Assembly: GCF_004345365.1 (NCBI RefSeq)
Contig: NZ_SLVF01000020.1
Span: 1-64,000, forward strand
Reading direction: 5' to 3'
Length of the DNA: 64,000 bases
Source: Kribbella sp. VKM Ac-2568
Lineage (GTDB): Bacteria > Actinomycetota > Actinomycetes > Propionibacteriales > Kribbellaceae
Shown: piece after piece, positions 1-8,310 of the stretch
Position numbering within the stretch: position 1 is the first letter of the stretch
How the letters are laid out: each line of letters starts with the position of its first letter
Position numbers and translations under genes: made by a program
The notes under the pieces: generated by a model
The model's input: the letters and a program-made list of their open reading frames with translations, nothing else
Told to the model about the DNA's origin: nothing
The model's database searches: none

Positions 1-327
1 GTGCGATACCAGCACCTTCCTACCCGAGATCTTGTTCAGCGCCGTACTGACGATCGTGACGTCCTCGGCGACGCTGTTGAGGCCGAGCTCGGGGGTCACG
101 GTGCGGTAGCCGTCGTCCTTGAGTTGCCGGGCGACCTTGTCCCAACTGGTGCTGTCTGCCCAGGCGCCGTGGACGAGCACGATCGTCGGTTTGGTGGTCT
201 GCGCCTCGGCGGGCATCGTCAGGGACACGGCGGCGATCAGGACGGCCAGTACGGCGGCCCCGAGCGCGGCGATTCTCCGGCGGCGGCCTGGGGGAGTGGC
301 GGTCTTGTGCTTGGGATGGGCATGCAT
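1..327 (-). CDS. Secreted alpha/beta hydrolase, N-terminal part (runs off the window)
   Basis: Only the first 109 codons are in the window. The start is ATG at 327, preceded by AGGAGG at a normal distance. The N-terminus has basic residues (KHK, RRRR), a hydrophobic stretch (AALGAAVLAVLIAAVSL) and an AEA-type signal-peptidase site, so export is likely. The mature part begins with the fold's first strand, IVLVHGAWADSTSWDKV, where HGAW supplies the oxyanion hole. The last residues visible, KVLVSH, lead into the expected nucleophile elbow, which lies outside. The type resembles small salicylate-esterase-like or unspecific hydrolases. The substrate cannot be told. A 78-base repeat lies 104 bases upstream on the same strand. 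Confidence 0.85.
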   Translation of the reverse strand, partial: MHAHPKHKTATPPGRRRRIAALGAAVLAVLIAAVSLTMPAEAQTTKPTIVLVHGAWADSTSWDKVARQLKDDGYRTVTPELGLNSVAEDVTIVSTALNKISGRKVLVSH

Positions 328-430
328 GAGGTCCTCCTAGTGCGTGGGTCCCTTGATGACGGGATGCCGCCACTCTGGGTGGGAAGGTCGGCCCTGGGCG
401 CCTGGGTAGTCCCGGGTCAATGCCCGGGCC

Positions 431-508
431 GGCCACCTGGGGCTCGGACCCGGGGGTGGCCGGGGTACTCACAGGCGCGCGCCCTCCTGCTCGGCCCTGA
501 CAGTTGAG
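431..508 (-). repeat. 78-base dispersed repeat, copy A
   Basis: This segment, read on the minus strand, aligns without gaps to 7511-7588 on the plus strand with 64 of 78 bases identical by hand count. The best conserved blocks are GCAGGAGGGC and GAGTACCCCG. Both copies can form a small GGGC/GCCC hairpin and an imperfect ACCCCGG/CCCGGGT hairpin. Differences fall at all codon positions, so protein coding is unlikely. In both places the repeat reads towards a downstream enzyme gene. Confidence 0.75.
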
Positions 509-509
509 C

Positions 510-1052
510 ATGACCTGGACCCCCACCATTCAGTCCTGCGACTCCTACCTGGACGATCGCACCGGCAAGTACGAGTTCCGTGCCGTCCGGTACCGCGCTG
601 CCGCCGACTGGCTGACAGCGAGCGGCCTCACCCACGACATGACGATCGTGGACGTCGGCGCGGGCATGACCGAACTGGACTACTGCCTGCGCGCGGAGTA
701 CGGGTGGCGGGGACGGTACATCCCCGTGGACGGCGGCATCGACGGTGTCAATCTGAACTACTGGACGCCACCGCGGGACGCGCACTTCTTCGTCGCCCTG
801 GAGATCATCGAGCACCTGTCCAACTGGCGCGCCCTGATCGAGCGGATGCAGCGGAAGGCACTGATCGGAGTGGTCATGTCGACGCCGAATCCGCGCACCA
901 CGGACGTGATCGGGATGGACCCGACGCACATGGTCGAGGTGTACTCCAAGGATCTCGAGCCCTACGCGTTCAAGGTTTCGGAGGAGACGTTCTACGGGGG
1001 CGTATTTTCAGACGGTGAACCGGACGCGCTGTTCGCGACCTGGAGACGCTGA
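510..1052 (+). CDS. SAM-dependent methyltransferase-like protein
   Basis: A 180-residue protein with a short class I methyltransferase core. The SAM-binding glycine motif is VDVGAGMTELD at about residues 49-59. It is followed by an acidic strand end (IPVDGG), and FFVALEIIEHLSNWRAL matches the motif before the methyl-transfer site. It lacks the large C-terminal extension of typical 250-residue enzymes, as seen in many phage and island methyltransferases. The start may be ATG 510 or TTG 504; no strong ribosome site favours either. It reads in the same direction as the DNA ligase 50 bases downstream. The substrate is unknown. Confidence 0.75.
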   Translation: MTWTPTIQSCDSYLDDRTGKYEFRAVRYRAAADWLTASGLTHDMTIVDVGAGMTELDYCLRAEYGWRGRYIPVDGGIDGVNLNYWTPPRDAHFFVALEIIEHLSNWRALIERMQRKALIGVVMSTPNPRTTDVIGMDPTHMVEVYSKDLEPYAFKVSEETFYGGVFSDGEPDALFATWRR

Positions 1053-1102
1053 GTCGAGCGAGCTCCGCGACCCCTACCGCAGTTCCGCTGGGAGGACGAG
1101 TG

Positions 1103-2074
1103 ATGTCGACCGACGATCGCCGGCCGCAGCCGATGCCCACTTCGGCGAGCGCGATGCTGGCCACCCTGACAGACGAGCGCTTCTCCGATCCGGAGTGGTT
1201 GTTCGAGCGGAAGTGGGACGGCGTGCGGTGCCTGGCGTTCCGTACCGCGTCCGGCGAGGTGCGACTGCGCACGCGCAACGACAAGCCGCTCGAAGGCACC
1301 TACCCCGAGATCGCCGAAGCGGTGGCGAGCGAGTGCGAGGTCGCCGCGGTGCTGGACGGCGAGGTCGTGGCGTTCGTCGGCCGGCGGACCAGTTTCGAGC
1401 GCCTGCAGGGCCGTTTGGGGCTGACCGATCCTGTCGCGTCAAGAGCAACCGGCATCGCTGTGTACTACTACGTGTTCGACGTGTTGCATCTCGACGGGTA
1501 CGACGTTCGGGCCTTGCCGTTGCGGGAGCGCAAGCGCTTGCTCCGCGACGCCGTCCATTTCGCCGATCCGCTGCGATTCACGGCGCACCGCAACACCACG
1601 GGTGAGGAGGAGTTCCGCAAGGCTTGCGCGCGAGGTGACGAGGGCGTGATCGCGAAGCGGGCCGATTCGCCGTACGCCGCCGGGCGGTCGCACGACTGGC
1701 TGAAGTTCAAGTGCGTGCGTGACCAGGAACTGGTGATCGGCGGCTACACCGCACCGAAGGGCTCCCGGACCGAATTCGGCGCATTGCTCGTCGGCTACTT
1801 CGACGGCGCCGATTTCGTCTATGCCGGGAAGGTGGGTACCGGCTTCAACGTCTCGGTGCTCACCGACCTCCACGCGCGAATGCAGCGCCTCGAGCAGGAG
1901 CACTCGCCGTTCACTCGGGGGCGGGTTCGTGAGCGGGACGTGCACTGGGTCGAACCGCGGCTCGTGGCGCAGATCGGCTTCACCGAGTGGACCCGGGACG
2001 GCCTGCTCCGGCACCCGCGGTACACCGGGTTGCGCGATGACAAGAACGCGCTCGAGGTCGTGCGCGAAAGCTGA
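1103..2074 (+). CDS. ATP-dependent DNA ligase (LigC/LigD ligase-domain type)
   Basis: This protein of about 323 residues seals nicks using ATP. Motif I is ERKWDGVR, with the adenylated lysine at about residue 37. Motif III is YYYVFDVLHLDG, motif IV EGVIAKR, and motif V DWLKFKC. The C-terminal OB-fold half contains EFGALLVGYFDG and ends with the TEWTRDGLLRHPRY region. The length matches a free-standing ligase domain as in mycobacterial LigC; the polymerase and nuclease domains of LigD are absent. GGAGG at 1091-1095 supports ATG 1103, with GTG 1100 as an alternative. No Ku gene is in the window, so a role in end joining or base excision repair is only suggested by the family. Confidence 0.92.
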   Translation: MSTDDRRPQPMPTSASAMLATLTDERFSDPEWLFERKWDGVRCLAFRTASGEVRLRTRNDKPLEGTYPEIAEAVASECEVAAVLDGEVVAFVGRRTSFERLQGRLGLTDPVASRATGIAVYYYVFDVLHLDGYDVRALPLRERKRLLRDAVHFADPLRFTAHRNTTGEEEFRKACARGDEGVIAKRADSPYAAGRSHDWLKFKCVRDQELVIGGYTAPKGSRTEFGALLVGYFDGADFVYAGKVGTGFNVSVLTDLHARMQRLEQEHSPFTRGRVRERDVHWVEPRLVAQIGFTEWTRDGLLRHPRYTGLRDDKNALEVVRES

Positions 2075-2121
2075 TCGGTCGTTCCTCGGCGGCGATGCCG
2101 CGGTCGGAACCGGCTGCCGTT

Positions 2122-3510
2122 CTAGCCTCTGGGCCGGCACATCGCCTGGTCGATCGCGGTCATCGCGGCCATCACCGCGACGTCCGGATCGGGGTCGGCC
2201 AGGTTGTGCCAGACCTGGGGATCGCACGGGCGGCCGCCGAGATCCGGAGGTATGTTCGAGCTGTCCCAGACGGATCGCGCGGTCGCGCCGCTGGAGGCGA
2301 GTGGGATAACGCTCACACCGCGCTCGAGTGCCCATCGCACCTCGTCGCTGGTGCCGCTTCCCCCGCAGATGACAAGCAGCGCGCGGCAGTCGTCCAGGAC
2401 GCTGCCGACGAGTTCTTCCCGCTCGAGGTCGGTGAAGATCGCGGTGCCGACGTGCGCGTCCATCAGTGGCGCTTGTGCTGCGGAATTCTTCCGGAAGTAG
2501 ATGCGGAACCGGTCAGGCCGGTAGCGACCGTTGGCTCGGAGCAGCTCGGCGAGCCGGCTCGTGACGCCCCACCCCGCGGGTCCGCCGAGCGAGGCGAGCT
2601 GCCACGACGGAGGACGGGCGGTGAGCGCGACCGCGAGCTTGTCGTACCACGGTTTCAGCAGTGCCTTGTCGCCGCTCCCGCTGACGAACAGGCGTTCCGG
2701 GCGGGTGCGGGTGGTGATTGCCTGCAGCATCGGGGTGAGTTCGCTGAAGTCGCTGATCTCGCAGACGTGCACACCGCTGTTCTCCAGATCGCGGACCCGC
2801 AGTTCGTGGAGCTGGACCCCCTCGGGGTCGGCCGGTCGACGCAGGACGGTGAGGTGCCGGTCGGCGGCTGTGGTGTCGTAGCGGCGGGCAAGTCGCAGCA
2901 GGACCTCGATGTTGGGGTCGGCGAAGCTGAAACCGAGGAACAGCATGGTGCGGGTGAGGTACGACGCCCGCAGGAGTGCCCACATCCGGGGATGCGTGTC
3001 CTCGTACTGCTCGAAGTCGCTGCGGGTGATCACCGGTGCGGCGGTCCAGGTCGTCGGGGTATAGCGGCTGAGGCTGCCGTGCATCTTGATGATCGTCCGG
3101 CGCCCGGTGCCGATGTCGAGAGCGTCGTTGTCCTGCGCCGCGACGCTGGCATCGGCAGCCGCCGTTTCCAGCAGCGGATCGAAGTTGGTCGTCCAGATCT
3201 CGTCGATCGGAAGCTTCGCGATGAGGTGGTGACTCTCCGCCGGTGTCCGGTACGCCGACAGCTCGTTGCGCAGGTGATTCTCCAACGCCGGTCGCCGGCC
3301 AGGACCGTTCTGCTCGTAGTACTCGGCAAGCAACGGCAGATCCGCGAACTCACCCGCTACGCCGATCTCGGCGGCGAGCGGGCCCAGGAGGTCGCTCCAG
3401 GTCGGCAGTCCGGCCGCCGCTGACAGACCGGCGCCCACGAACAGCGAGGCGACGCCGGCATCGACAGCGCTGCCGAAGATCCCCACGAGCTCGTACCGGT
3501 CGATGGTCAC
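2122..3510 (-). CDS. SIR2-SLOG protein, ThsA-like putative NADase
   Basis: A 462-residue protein with two domains. Residues 1-265 are SIR2-like: FVGAGLSAAAGLPTW (nucleotide-binding loop, about 24-38), TTNFD (107-111), KMHGS (142-146) and GFSFADPN (193-200). N109 and H144 sit where SIR2 NADases of phage defence have their catalytic pair; zinc cysteines of deacetylases are absent. Residues 272-460 form a Rossmann-like SLOG domain, beginning LFVSGSGD and carrying the CGGSGTSDE loop (382-390). This order matches the Thoeris effector ThsA, whose SLOG domain senses a cyclic ADP-ribose signal. No TIR-domain ThsB gene is adjacent. The start is GTG at 3510. A role in abortive infection is inferred. 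Confidence 0.8.
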   Translation of the reverse strand: MTIDRYELVGIFGSAVDAGVASLFVGAGLSAAAGLPTWSDLLGPLAAEIGVAGEFADLPLLAEYYEQNGPGRRPALENHLRNELSAYRTPAESHHLIAKLPIDEIWTTNFDPLLETAAADASVAAQDNDALDIGTGRRTIIKMHGSLSRYTPTTWTAAPVITRSDFEQYEDTHPRMWALLRASYLTRTMLFLGFSFADPNIEVLLRLARRYDTTAADRHLTVLRRPADPEGVQLHELRVRDLENSGVHVCEISDFSELTPMLQAITTRTRPERLFVSGSGDKALLKPWYDKLAVALTARPPSWQLASLGGPAGWGVTSRLAELLRANGRYRPDRFRIYFRKNSAAQAPLMDAHVGTAIFTDLEREELVGSVLDDCRALLVICGGSGTSDEVRWALERGVSVIPLASSGATARSVWDSSNIPPDLGGRPCDPQVWHNLADPDPDVAVMAAMTAIDQAMCRPRG

Positions 3511-3621
3511 CCGACCAGCGTGCCACGTCCGGCCCGCGCTCGTTCCGCACCGAGGATCTCAGAGATCGTCGTGCCACCGTTGTCGTGCCGCGGCTGTGAG
3601 ACAATTCGGCGGAGGTTTCCC

Positions 3622-6372
3622 GTGACGTCACCCCAGCTGCCCACAGAACTCCGCGGCAGGCAGAGCGAGTGCGCGACCCTTGACGCCCTCGTGGCCGGCG
3701 TGCGCGCCGGCGCGAGCCAGGTGCTGGTATTGCGCGGCGAGGCAGGCGTCGGCAAGACGGCACTGTTGGATTACCTGGCGGGTGGGCTCGGGCCGGGTTG
3801 CCGGCTCGCACGAGCAGCAGGCATCGAGTCCGAGGTGGAGTTGCCCTTCTCCGGCCTGCACCAGTTGTGCGCGCCGATGCTGGACCGTCTCGATCGCCTG
3901 CCCGGGCCACAGCGTGATGCGCTGGCCACGGCGTTCGGGATACACGCCGGGCAGCCGCCGGACCGATTCCTGGTCGGACTGGCGGTTCTGAGCCTGCTCG
4001 CCGACGTGGCGGATGAGCAGCCGCTGGTGTGCGTGATCGACGACGCGCAGTGGTTCGACCCCATCTCGGTTCAGACACTCGCGTTCGTGGCACGTCGTCA
4101 GCTCGCCGATCCGGTCGCGCTGGTCTTCGCGATCCGAGGAGAGCACGAGGACAAGGAACTGACCGGGCAACCGACGATGGCCGTTCGGGGGCTGAGGGAC
4201 GCCGATGCTCACGCGCTGCTCGACACCGTCCTGACCGGCGACGTCGACCATCGCGTGCGCGAGACGATCGTGGCCGAGAGCCGGGGCAACCCGTTGGCGC
4301 TGCTGGAACTGCCTCGCGGCCTTTCGAGAGCCGAGCTCAGTTTCGGGTTCGGTCTCGCGCACGCGGTGCCGTTGGAGACTCAGCTGGAGCAGGGTTTCTC
4401 GCAGCGCTGGAGGGCACTTCCCAGGCGGACCCGCCTGTTCCTGCTGGCAGCTGCCCTCGAGCCCGTCGGGGACCTGAGCCTGCTGAAACGAGCCCTGCAG
4501 CGACTCGATGTCGACTTCGCAGCCTCGCTGCCGGCGGTGCGGGTGGGCCTGATCGAGCTGGGCGCTCGGGTCCGGTTCCGGCACCCGTTGGTGCGATCCG
4601 CCGTTGCCCGAGCCGCGGAGCCGACCGACCTGCGAGCTGTCCATCTCGCTCTGGCCGAGGAGACCGATCCGGTGCTGGATCCCGCCCGACGGGCCTGGCA
4701 CCGGGCGCACGCCGCAAGCGGACCTGATGAGGAGATCGCCGTCGAACTGGAGAGGTCCGCGGATCGGGCGCGGGCCCGGGGCGGTCTGGCGGCGCAGGCG
4801 GCATTTCTCGAACGTGCCATCGAACTGACCCAAGACCCGGCCCGGCGCCCTGCCCGCGTCCTCGCCACCGCCAGGGCCCGGCACCAATCCGGCTCGTCGG
4901 ACGCGGCGCTGGCGCTTCTGGCGGGCATCGAGACCGCGCCGCTCGACGAGCCGACTCACGCCGAGGTGGAGGTTCTCCGGGCGCAGATAGCGTTCTTCTC
5001 CAGCCGTGGCCGCGATGCGCCGCCTCTGCTGCTGTCAGCCGCCCGGCGGATGGAAGCGTTGAACGGAACCGCTGCCCACGACATCTACCTCGACGCGTTG
5101 GCGGCAGGGCTACTGGTCGGACGTCTGGCCGGCGATGTCGGCGCCCGTGAGGTCGCCACGGCGGCCCGCGCGGCACCGCCATCGACTGCTCGGCCGACCG
5201 ATCTCCTCCTCGACGGTCTGGCGTCGCTGATGACCGCTGGGTATGCGGAAGGCGTCCCACCAGTGCGGCGCGCCCTGAACGCCTGGCGCACCGACAAGGT
5301 GCCGACCCCCGATGCCCTTCGCTGGCTGTGGCTCGCCACCCACGCTGCCCACGACGTCTGGGATGACGAGAGCTGGGAGGTGTTCAGCACACGTCACCTC
5401 CGCCTTGCGCGCGAGGCTGGAGCGCTGGCCGTGCTGCCGATCGCGCTCAACAGCCGGATGGGTCTGCATTTCCTCGCCGGCGAGTTCGCAGCGGCTGCCG
5501 CGCTGATCGACGAGTTCGCAACGGTCAACGAGGTCATGGGCAATCACCTGCTGCCGTACGGCGCTCTGGCGCTCGCGGCGTGGCAGGGCCGGAAAGACAT
5601 CGTCTCCGGGCTCAGCCGAACCACCCTTGCGGAGGCTGGGGCGCGAGGTGAGGGCATGGGGCTCACCATCGTCGATTACTCGACGGCTGTCCTCCACAAC
5701 GGTCTGGGGCAGTACCAGGAAGCGATGAGAGCAGCTGAGCTAGGAGCCGGCTACCCCGACGAGCTCGGCTTCTCCACCTGGTCGCTGACAGAGCTCGTCG
5801 AGGCTGCTGCGCGGAGCGGCCATCCCGACCGCGCAGCGGCTGCACTCGAGTCGCTGACTCGGACCACGAGCGCCAGCGGCACCGAATGGGCACTCGGAAT
5901 CGAAGCCCGAGCTCGCGCGCTGGTGAGCCAGGGCGACGCGGCCGAGGCCTACTACGCCGAGGCCGTAGAGCGGCTCGGCCGGACTCGCATGCGCGTCGAA
6001 CACGCTCGCGCTCAGCTGCTGTACGGCGAGTGGTTGCGGCGGGAGAACCGTCGTCGCGATGCACGCAGCCACCTGAGGTCGGCGTACGACATGCTCACTG
6101 ACATCGGCGCCGAAGGCTTCGCCGAACGAGCGCGTCGCGAACTGGTCGCCACCGGGGAGACGCTCCGCAGGCGATCCGTCGAGGCCCGGGAAGAATTCAC
6201 GGCGCAGGAGGCGCAGATCGCGCGGCTCGCGGCGGAGGGTCGAACGAACCCCGAGATCGGTGCGGAGTTGTTCCTCAGCCCCCGCACGGTCGAGTGGCAC
6301 CTCCACAAGGTCTTCGCGAAGCTCGGGATCGGCTCTCGCCGAGAACTCTCCAGCACCCTCCTCAACGCCTGA
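3622..6372 (+). CDS. LuxR-family ATP-binding regulator (LAL type)
   Basis: A 916-residue transcription regulator. An N-terminal AAA/STAND ATPase has Walker A GEAGVGKT at residues 39-46 and Walker B LVCVIDDAQW at about 135-144. A long helical repeat region follows. The C-terminal LuxR helix-turn-helix (FTAQEAQIARLAAEG to TVEWHLHKVFAKLG) occupies about the last 65 residues. The GGAGG at 3611-3615 picks GTG 3622; an in-frame ATG further upstream at 3520 has no ribosome site. It is divergent from the SIR2-SLOG gene, with 111 bases between them. It closely resembles the protein at 18723-21497. LAL proteins are usually ligand-dependent activators, but the ligand here is unknown. Confidence 0.93.
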   Translation: MTSPQLPTELRGRQSECATLDALVAGVRAGASQVLVLRGEAGVGKTALLDYLAGGLGPGCRLARAAGIESEVELPFSGLHQLCAPMLDRLDRLPGPQRDALATAFGIHAGQPPDRFLVGLAVLSLLADVADEQPLVCVIDDAQWFDPISVQTLAFVARRQLADPVALVFAIRGEHEDKELTGQPTMAVRGLRDADAHALLDTVLTGDVDHRVRETIVAESRGNPLALLELPRGLSRAELSFGFGLAHAVPLETQLEQGFSQRWRALPRRTRLFLLAAALEPVGDLSLLKRALQRLDVDFAASLPAVRVGLIELGARVRFRHPLVRSAVARAAEPTDLRAVHLALAEETDPVLDPARRAWHRAHAASGPDEEIAVELERSADRARARGGLAAQAAFLERAIELTQDPARRPARVLATARARHQSGSSDAALALLAGIETAPLDEPTHAEVEVLRAQIAFFSSRGRDAPPLLLSAARRMEALNGTAAHDIYLDALAAGLLVGRLAGDVGAREVATAARAAPPSTARPTDLLLDGLASLMTAGYAEGVPPVRRALNAWRTDKVPTPDALRWLWLATHAAHDVWDDESWEVFSTRHLRLAREAGALAVLPIALNSRMGLHFLAGEFAAAAALIDEFATVNEVMGNHLLPYGALALAAWQGRKDIVSGLSRTTLAEAGARGEGMGLTIVDYSTAVLHNGLGQYQEAMRAAELGAGYPDELGFSTWSLTELVEAAARSGHPDRAAAALESLTRTTSASGTEWALGIEARARALVSQGDAAEAYYAEAVERLGRTRMRVEHARAQLLYGEWLRRENRRRDARSHLRSAYDMLTDIGAEGFAERARRELVATGETLRRRSVEAREEFTAQEAQIARLAAEGRTNPEIGAELFLSPRTVEWHLHKVFAKLGIGSRRELSSTLLNA

Positions 6373-6393
6373 GGCGGGTCCGCTCGTCCTGGC

Positions 6394-7464
6394 TCATCGG
6401 CGGAGCTCGGGTTCGACGTACTCGAAGGTCGGGCCGGCGGTGCTGCCGTCTCCGTCGGGCATCTCCATCAGGCTCTGCGCCTGGGTCTTGAGCGCGTACA
6501 TGGTGCGGATCGCGGGGCCGAGCGTCTTCGGCCAGCCGTTGAACGCCTGTTCCAGCGACTGGAGCAATGTGCAGTAGGTGTTGTTGAACTCTTGCTGGGC
6601 GGTGCGGATCGGGCTGTCCAGCGGGTGATCGGCCAGTCGCGGGTTGCGCCGCATCGGGCGGACACCGGCGAAGTCGACAACGACGGGTTCGCCCGTGGGG
6701 CCGGATTGCGGCGTGTCGCCGCGCCGGTAGCGCCGGCCCAGCTTGAGTTCCACGAACCGGTAGTAGTGCGCGACCTCGTCCCGGTCGGGGTGGAAGATGT
6801 CCTGGTCGCCGTCCCAGACCTCGCCGCGGCTGGTGCCCTCGCCCTGCTCGACGATCTCCTTCAGCGCCGCGAGGGCCGTATCGAGATCGTCGACCCGGTT
6901 CAGTCGTCCGGCGGTGTGGCTGAAGTGGTCTGCGATGACCTGGCGAGACGGGTCGCCGGAGAAGACCTCCCGCTCGCCGAGTTCAGCGCACAAGCGGCGT
7001 AGTGCCTGTTCGATCGCGTCGTAGAACTGCCCGATCGTCTCGTAGTGGTCGCCCTCGGCCGGAGCGCCGGGCGGTGCGGGCTGTTCCAGGCGGAGGAACA
7101 TCTCGAGTGCTTCCGGTCCGAAAGGGACCAGTGACAACTGCAGCGAGGGGTCGCCGTGGGGGAGGCGGCGGGGGTGGTGGGGGAGCATCTCGGGTGTGTC
7201 GAGCCGGGGCCTCCCGCCGACCGCGTTCAGCAGGTTCGCGGCCAAGGCCAGATGGATCATCTCCTCGACGAAGACGCTGCTCACCACTTGAACGGCGTCC
7301 GGGTTCTGCTCCGGGTCGAGCGAGTAGAGCGCGCACAGGTAGGGCGGCAGGGTGGCGTGCTCCAGTTCGACCGCCCACTGCAGGTGCTCGCGAAGACTTT
7401 CGAGCGTCTCGATCCGTGCCCTCGGCGGTGCCACGGCGGTCCGTTGCTGTCCTGGGTCATTCAT
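6394..7464 (-). CDS. Ferritin-like domain protein of the VioB/RebD type, with FEYVEPELR tail
   Basis: This 356-residue protein starts at ATG 7464 (GAGG 6 bases upstream). Its N-terminal half is a four-helix ferritin-like domain related to the iminophenyl-pyruvate dimer synthase family. VELEHATLPPYLCALY supplies the first glutamate and EEMIHLALAANLLNAVGG the ExxH pair that would bind iron. The C-terminal half has helices with HYYRFVELKLGRRY and a final segment with several glutamines. The last residues, GDGSTAGPTFEYVEPELRR, are almost identical to the end of the unrelated methyltransferase at 26814-27650, including at the DNA level. No indole- or violacein-type pathway genes lie nearby, so the substrate is unknown. 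Confidence 0.85.
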   Translation of the reverse strand: MNDPGQQRTAVAPPRARIETLESLREHLQWAVELEHATLPPYLCALYSLDPEQNPDAVQVVSSVFVEEMIHLALAANLLNAVGGRPRLDTPEMLPHHPRRLPHGDPSLQLSLVPFGPEALEMFLRLEQPAPPGAPAEGDHYETIGQFYDAIEQALRRLCAELGEREVFSGDPSRQVIADHFSHTAGRLNRVDDLDTALAALKEIVEQGEGTSRGEVWDGDQDIFHPDRDEVAHYYRFVELKLGRRYRRGDTPQSGPTGEPVVVDFAGVRPMRRNPRLADHPLDSPIRTAQQEFNNTYCTLLQSLEQAFNGWPKTLGPAIRTMYALKTQAQSLMEMPDGDGSTAGPTFEYVEPELRR

Positions 7465-7510
7465 GAGTGCCTCACTTCGGCTGTCGACAGGGTCGTTGGG
7501 GTGCGGGCAG

Positions 7511-7588
7511 TTCAACTGTGCGAGCCGGGCAGGAGGGCACGCGCCCGTGAGTACCCCGGTCATCCCCGGGTCCGAGGTCCCGGTGGGT
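7511..7588 (+). repeat. 78-base dispersed repeat, copy B
   Basis: Plus-strand partner of the repeat at 431-508, 64 of 78 bases identical without gaps. It lies upstream of the epimerase gene at 7720 in the same orientation and in the leader region of the opposite ferritin-like gene. The conserved AGGAGG followed about 10 bases later by GTGAGTACC could start a tiny open frame in each copy, but those frames diverge immediately. Confidence 0.75.
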
Positions 7589-7623
7589 CATGGCTGGGTC
7601 CTTCGTCATCCGGGTCACTCAGT

Positions 7624-7693
7624 AGCTGACTTGACTGCTCTGTAGTCAGCTCCTACAGTTCAGAATATCAAACCTGGATATCAAACATCCAGG
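7624..7693. promoter_or_regulatory. Two inverted repeats in the epimerase promoter region
   Basis: AGCTGACT (7624-7631) and its exact reverse complement AGTCAGCT (7644-7651) are 12 bases apart. CCTGGAT (7673-7679) and ATCCAGG (7687-7693) are 7 bases apart. ATATCAAAC is directly repeated at 7665 and 7678, a 13-base period. The stretch is AT-rich for this genome and ends 26 bases before the epimerase start. It is a good operator candidate, possibly for the HxlR regulator encoded just beyond. Confidence 0.55.
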
Positions 7694-7719
7694 ATCATGG
7701 TGGGAGCTGAGGAGAAGTC

Positions 7720-8307
7720 ATGGCGATGAGGATCTTTCTGGCCGGCGCGTCCGGAGTGATCGGGCAGCGGTTGATTCCCCGGCTGGTTCAGCAGGGGCAC
7801 GTGGTCGGCGCCATGACGCGCTCGGCCGGCAAGACGGAGCTGCTGCGCGATCTCGGTGCGCAAGCGATTCTTTGTGATGTCTTCGACCGGGAGACGCTGA
7901 TCCAGGCAGTGGTCGACTTCCAGCCTCACGTCATCCTGAACCAGCTGACGGACCTGCCGGACGATGTGACGAAGATCGGCGACCACGTAGACCTGAACGC
8001 CCGGATCCGGACCGAGGGCAACCAGAACCTGATCGAGGCCGCGCGGAAGAGCGGGTCGCCGAAGATCCTGGCTCAGAGCGTCGCGTGGCAGTTGCCTGAC
8101 GGACCTGACGCTCTGGCTGTTGCAGAGCTGGAGGCTTCGGTTCTCGCCGAGGGCGGGGTGGTGCTGAGCTACGGACAGTTCTACGGGCCCGGCACCTACA
8201 ACGAGCAGGGACAGCCCGCGGAGCCCCGGGTCCACATCGACCGAGCCGCCGACCGGACGGTGGCGGTACTGGGCGAGCCGTCCGGCGTCGTCGTCATCAT
8301 CGACTGA
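7720..8307 (+). CDS. Short NAD(P)-dependent epimerase/dehydratase-like protein
   Basis: 195 residues, starting at ATG 7720 after GAGGAG. The N-terminal nucleotide-binding motif FLAGASGVIGQRL (GxxGxxG) and VILNQLTDLPDD fit extended SDR epimerases. Those enzymes are usually about 250-320 residues and have a YxxxK pair; here the equivalent region reads SPKILAQSVAW and the protein stops after VHIDRAADRTVAVLGEPSG, roughly where the substrate domain would continue. It may be a naturally short NAD-binding protein or a truncated gene. It is tail to tail with the HxlR regulator (3-base gap). Confidence 0.7.
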   Translation: MAMRIFLAGASGVIGQRLIPRLVQQGHVVGAMTRSAGKTELLRDLGAQAILCDVFDRETLIQAVVDFQPHVILNQLTDLPDDVTKIGDHVDLNARIRTEGNQNLIEAARKSGSPKILAQSVAWQLPDGPDALAVAELEASVLAEGGVVLSYGQFYGPGTYNEQGQPAEPRVHIDRAADRTVAVLGEPSGVVVIID

Positions 8308-8310
8308 GGA

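Noticed and set aside
7150..7180. G-rich run that could form a G-quadruplex
   Set aside because: It lies inside the ferritin-like gene and encodes a proline/histidine/arginine-rich loop on the other strand; composition alone explains it.
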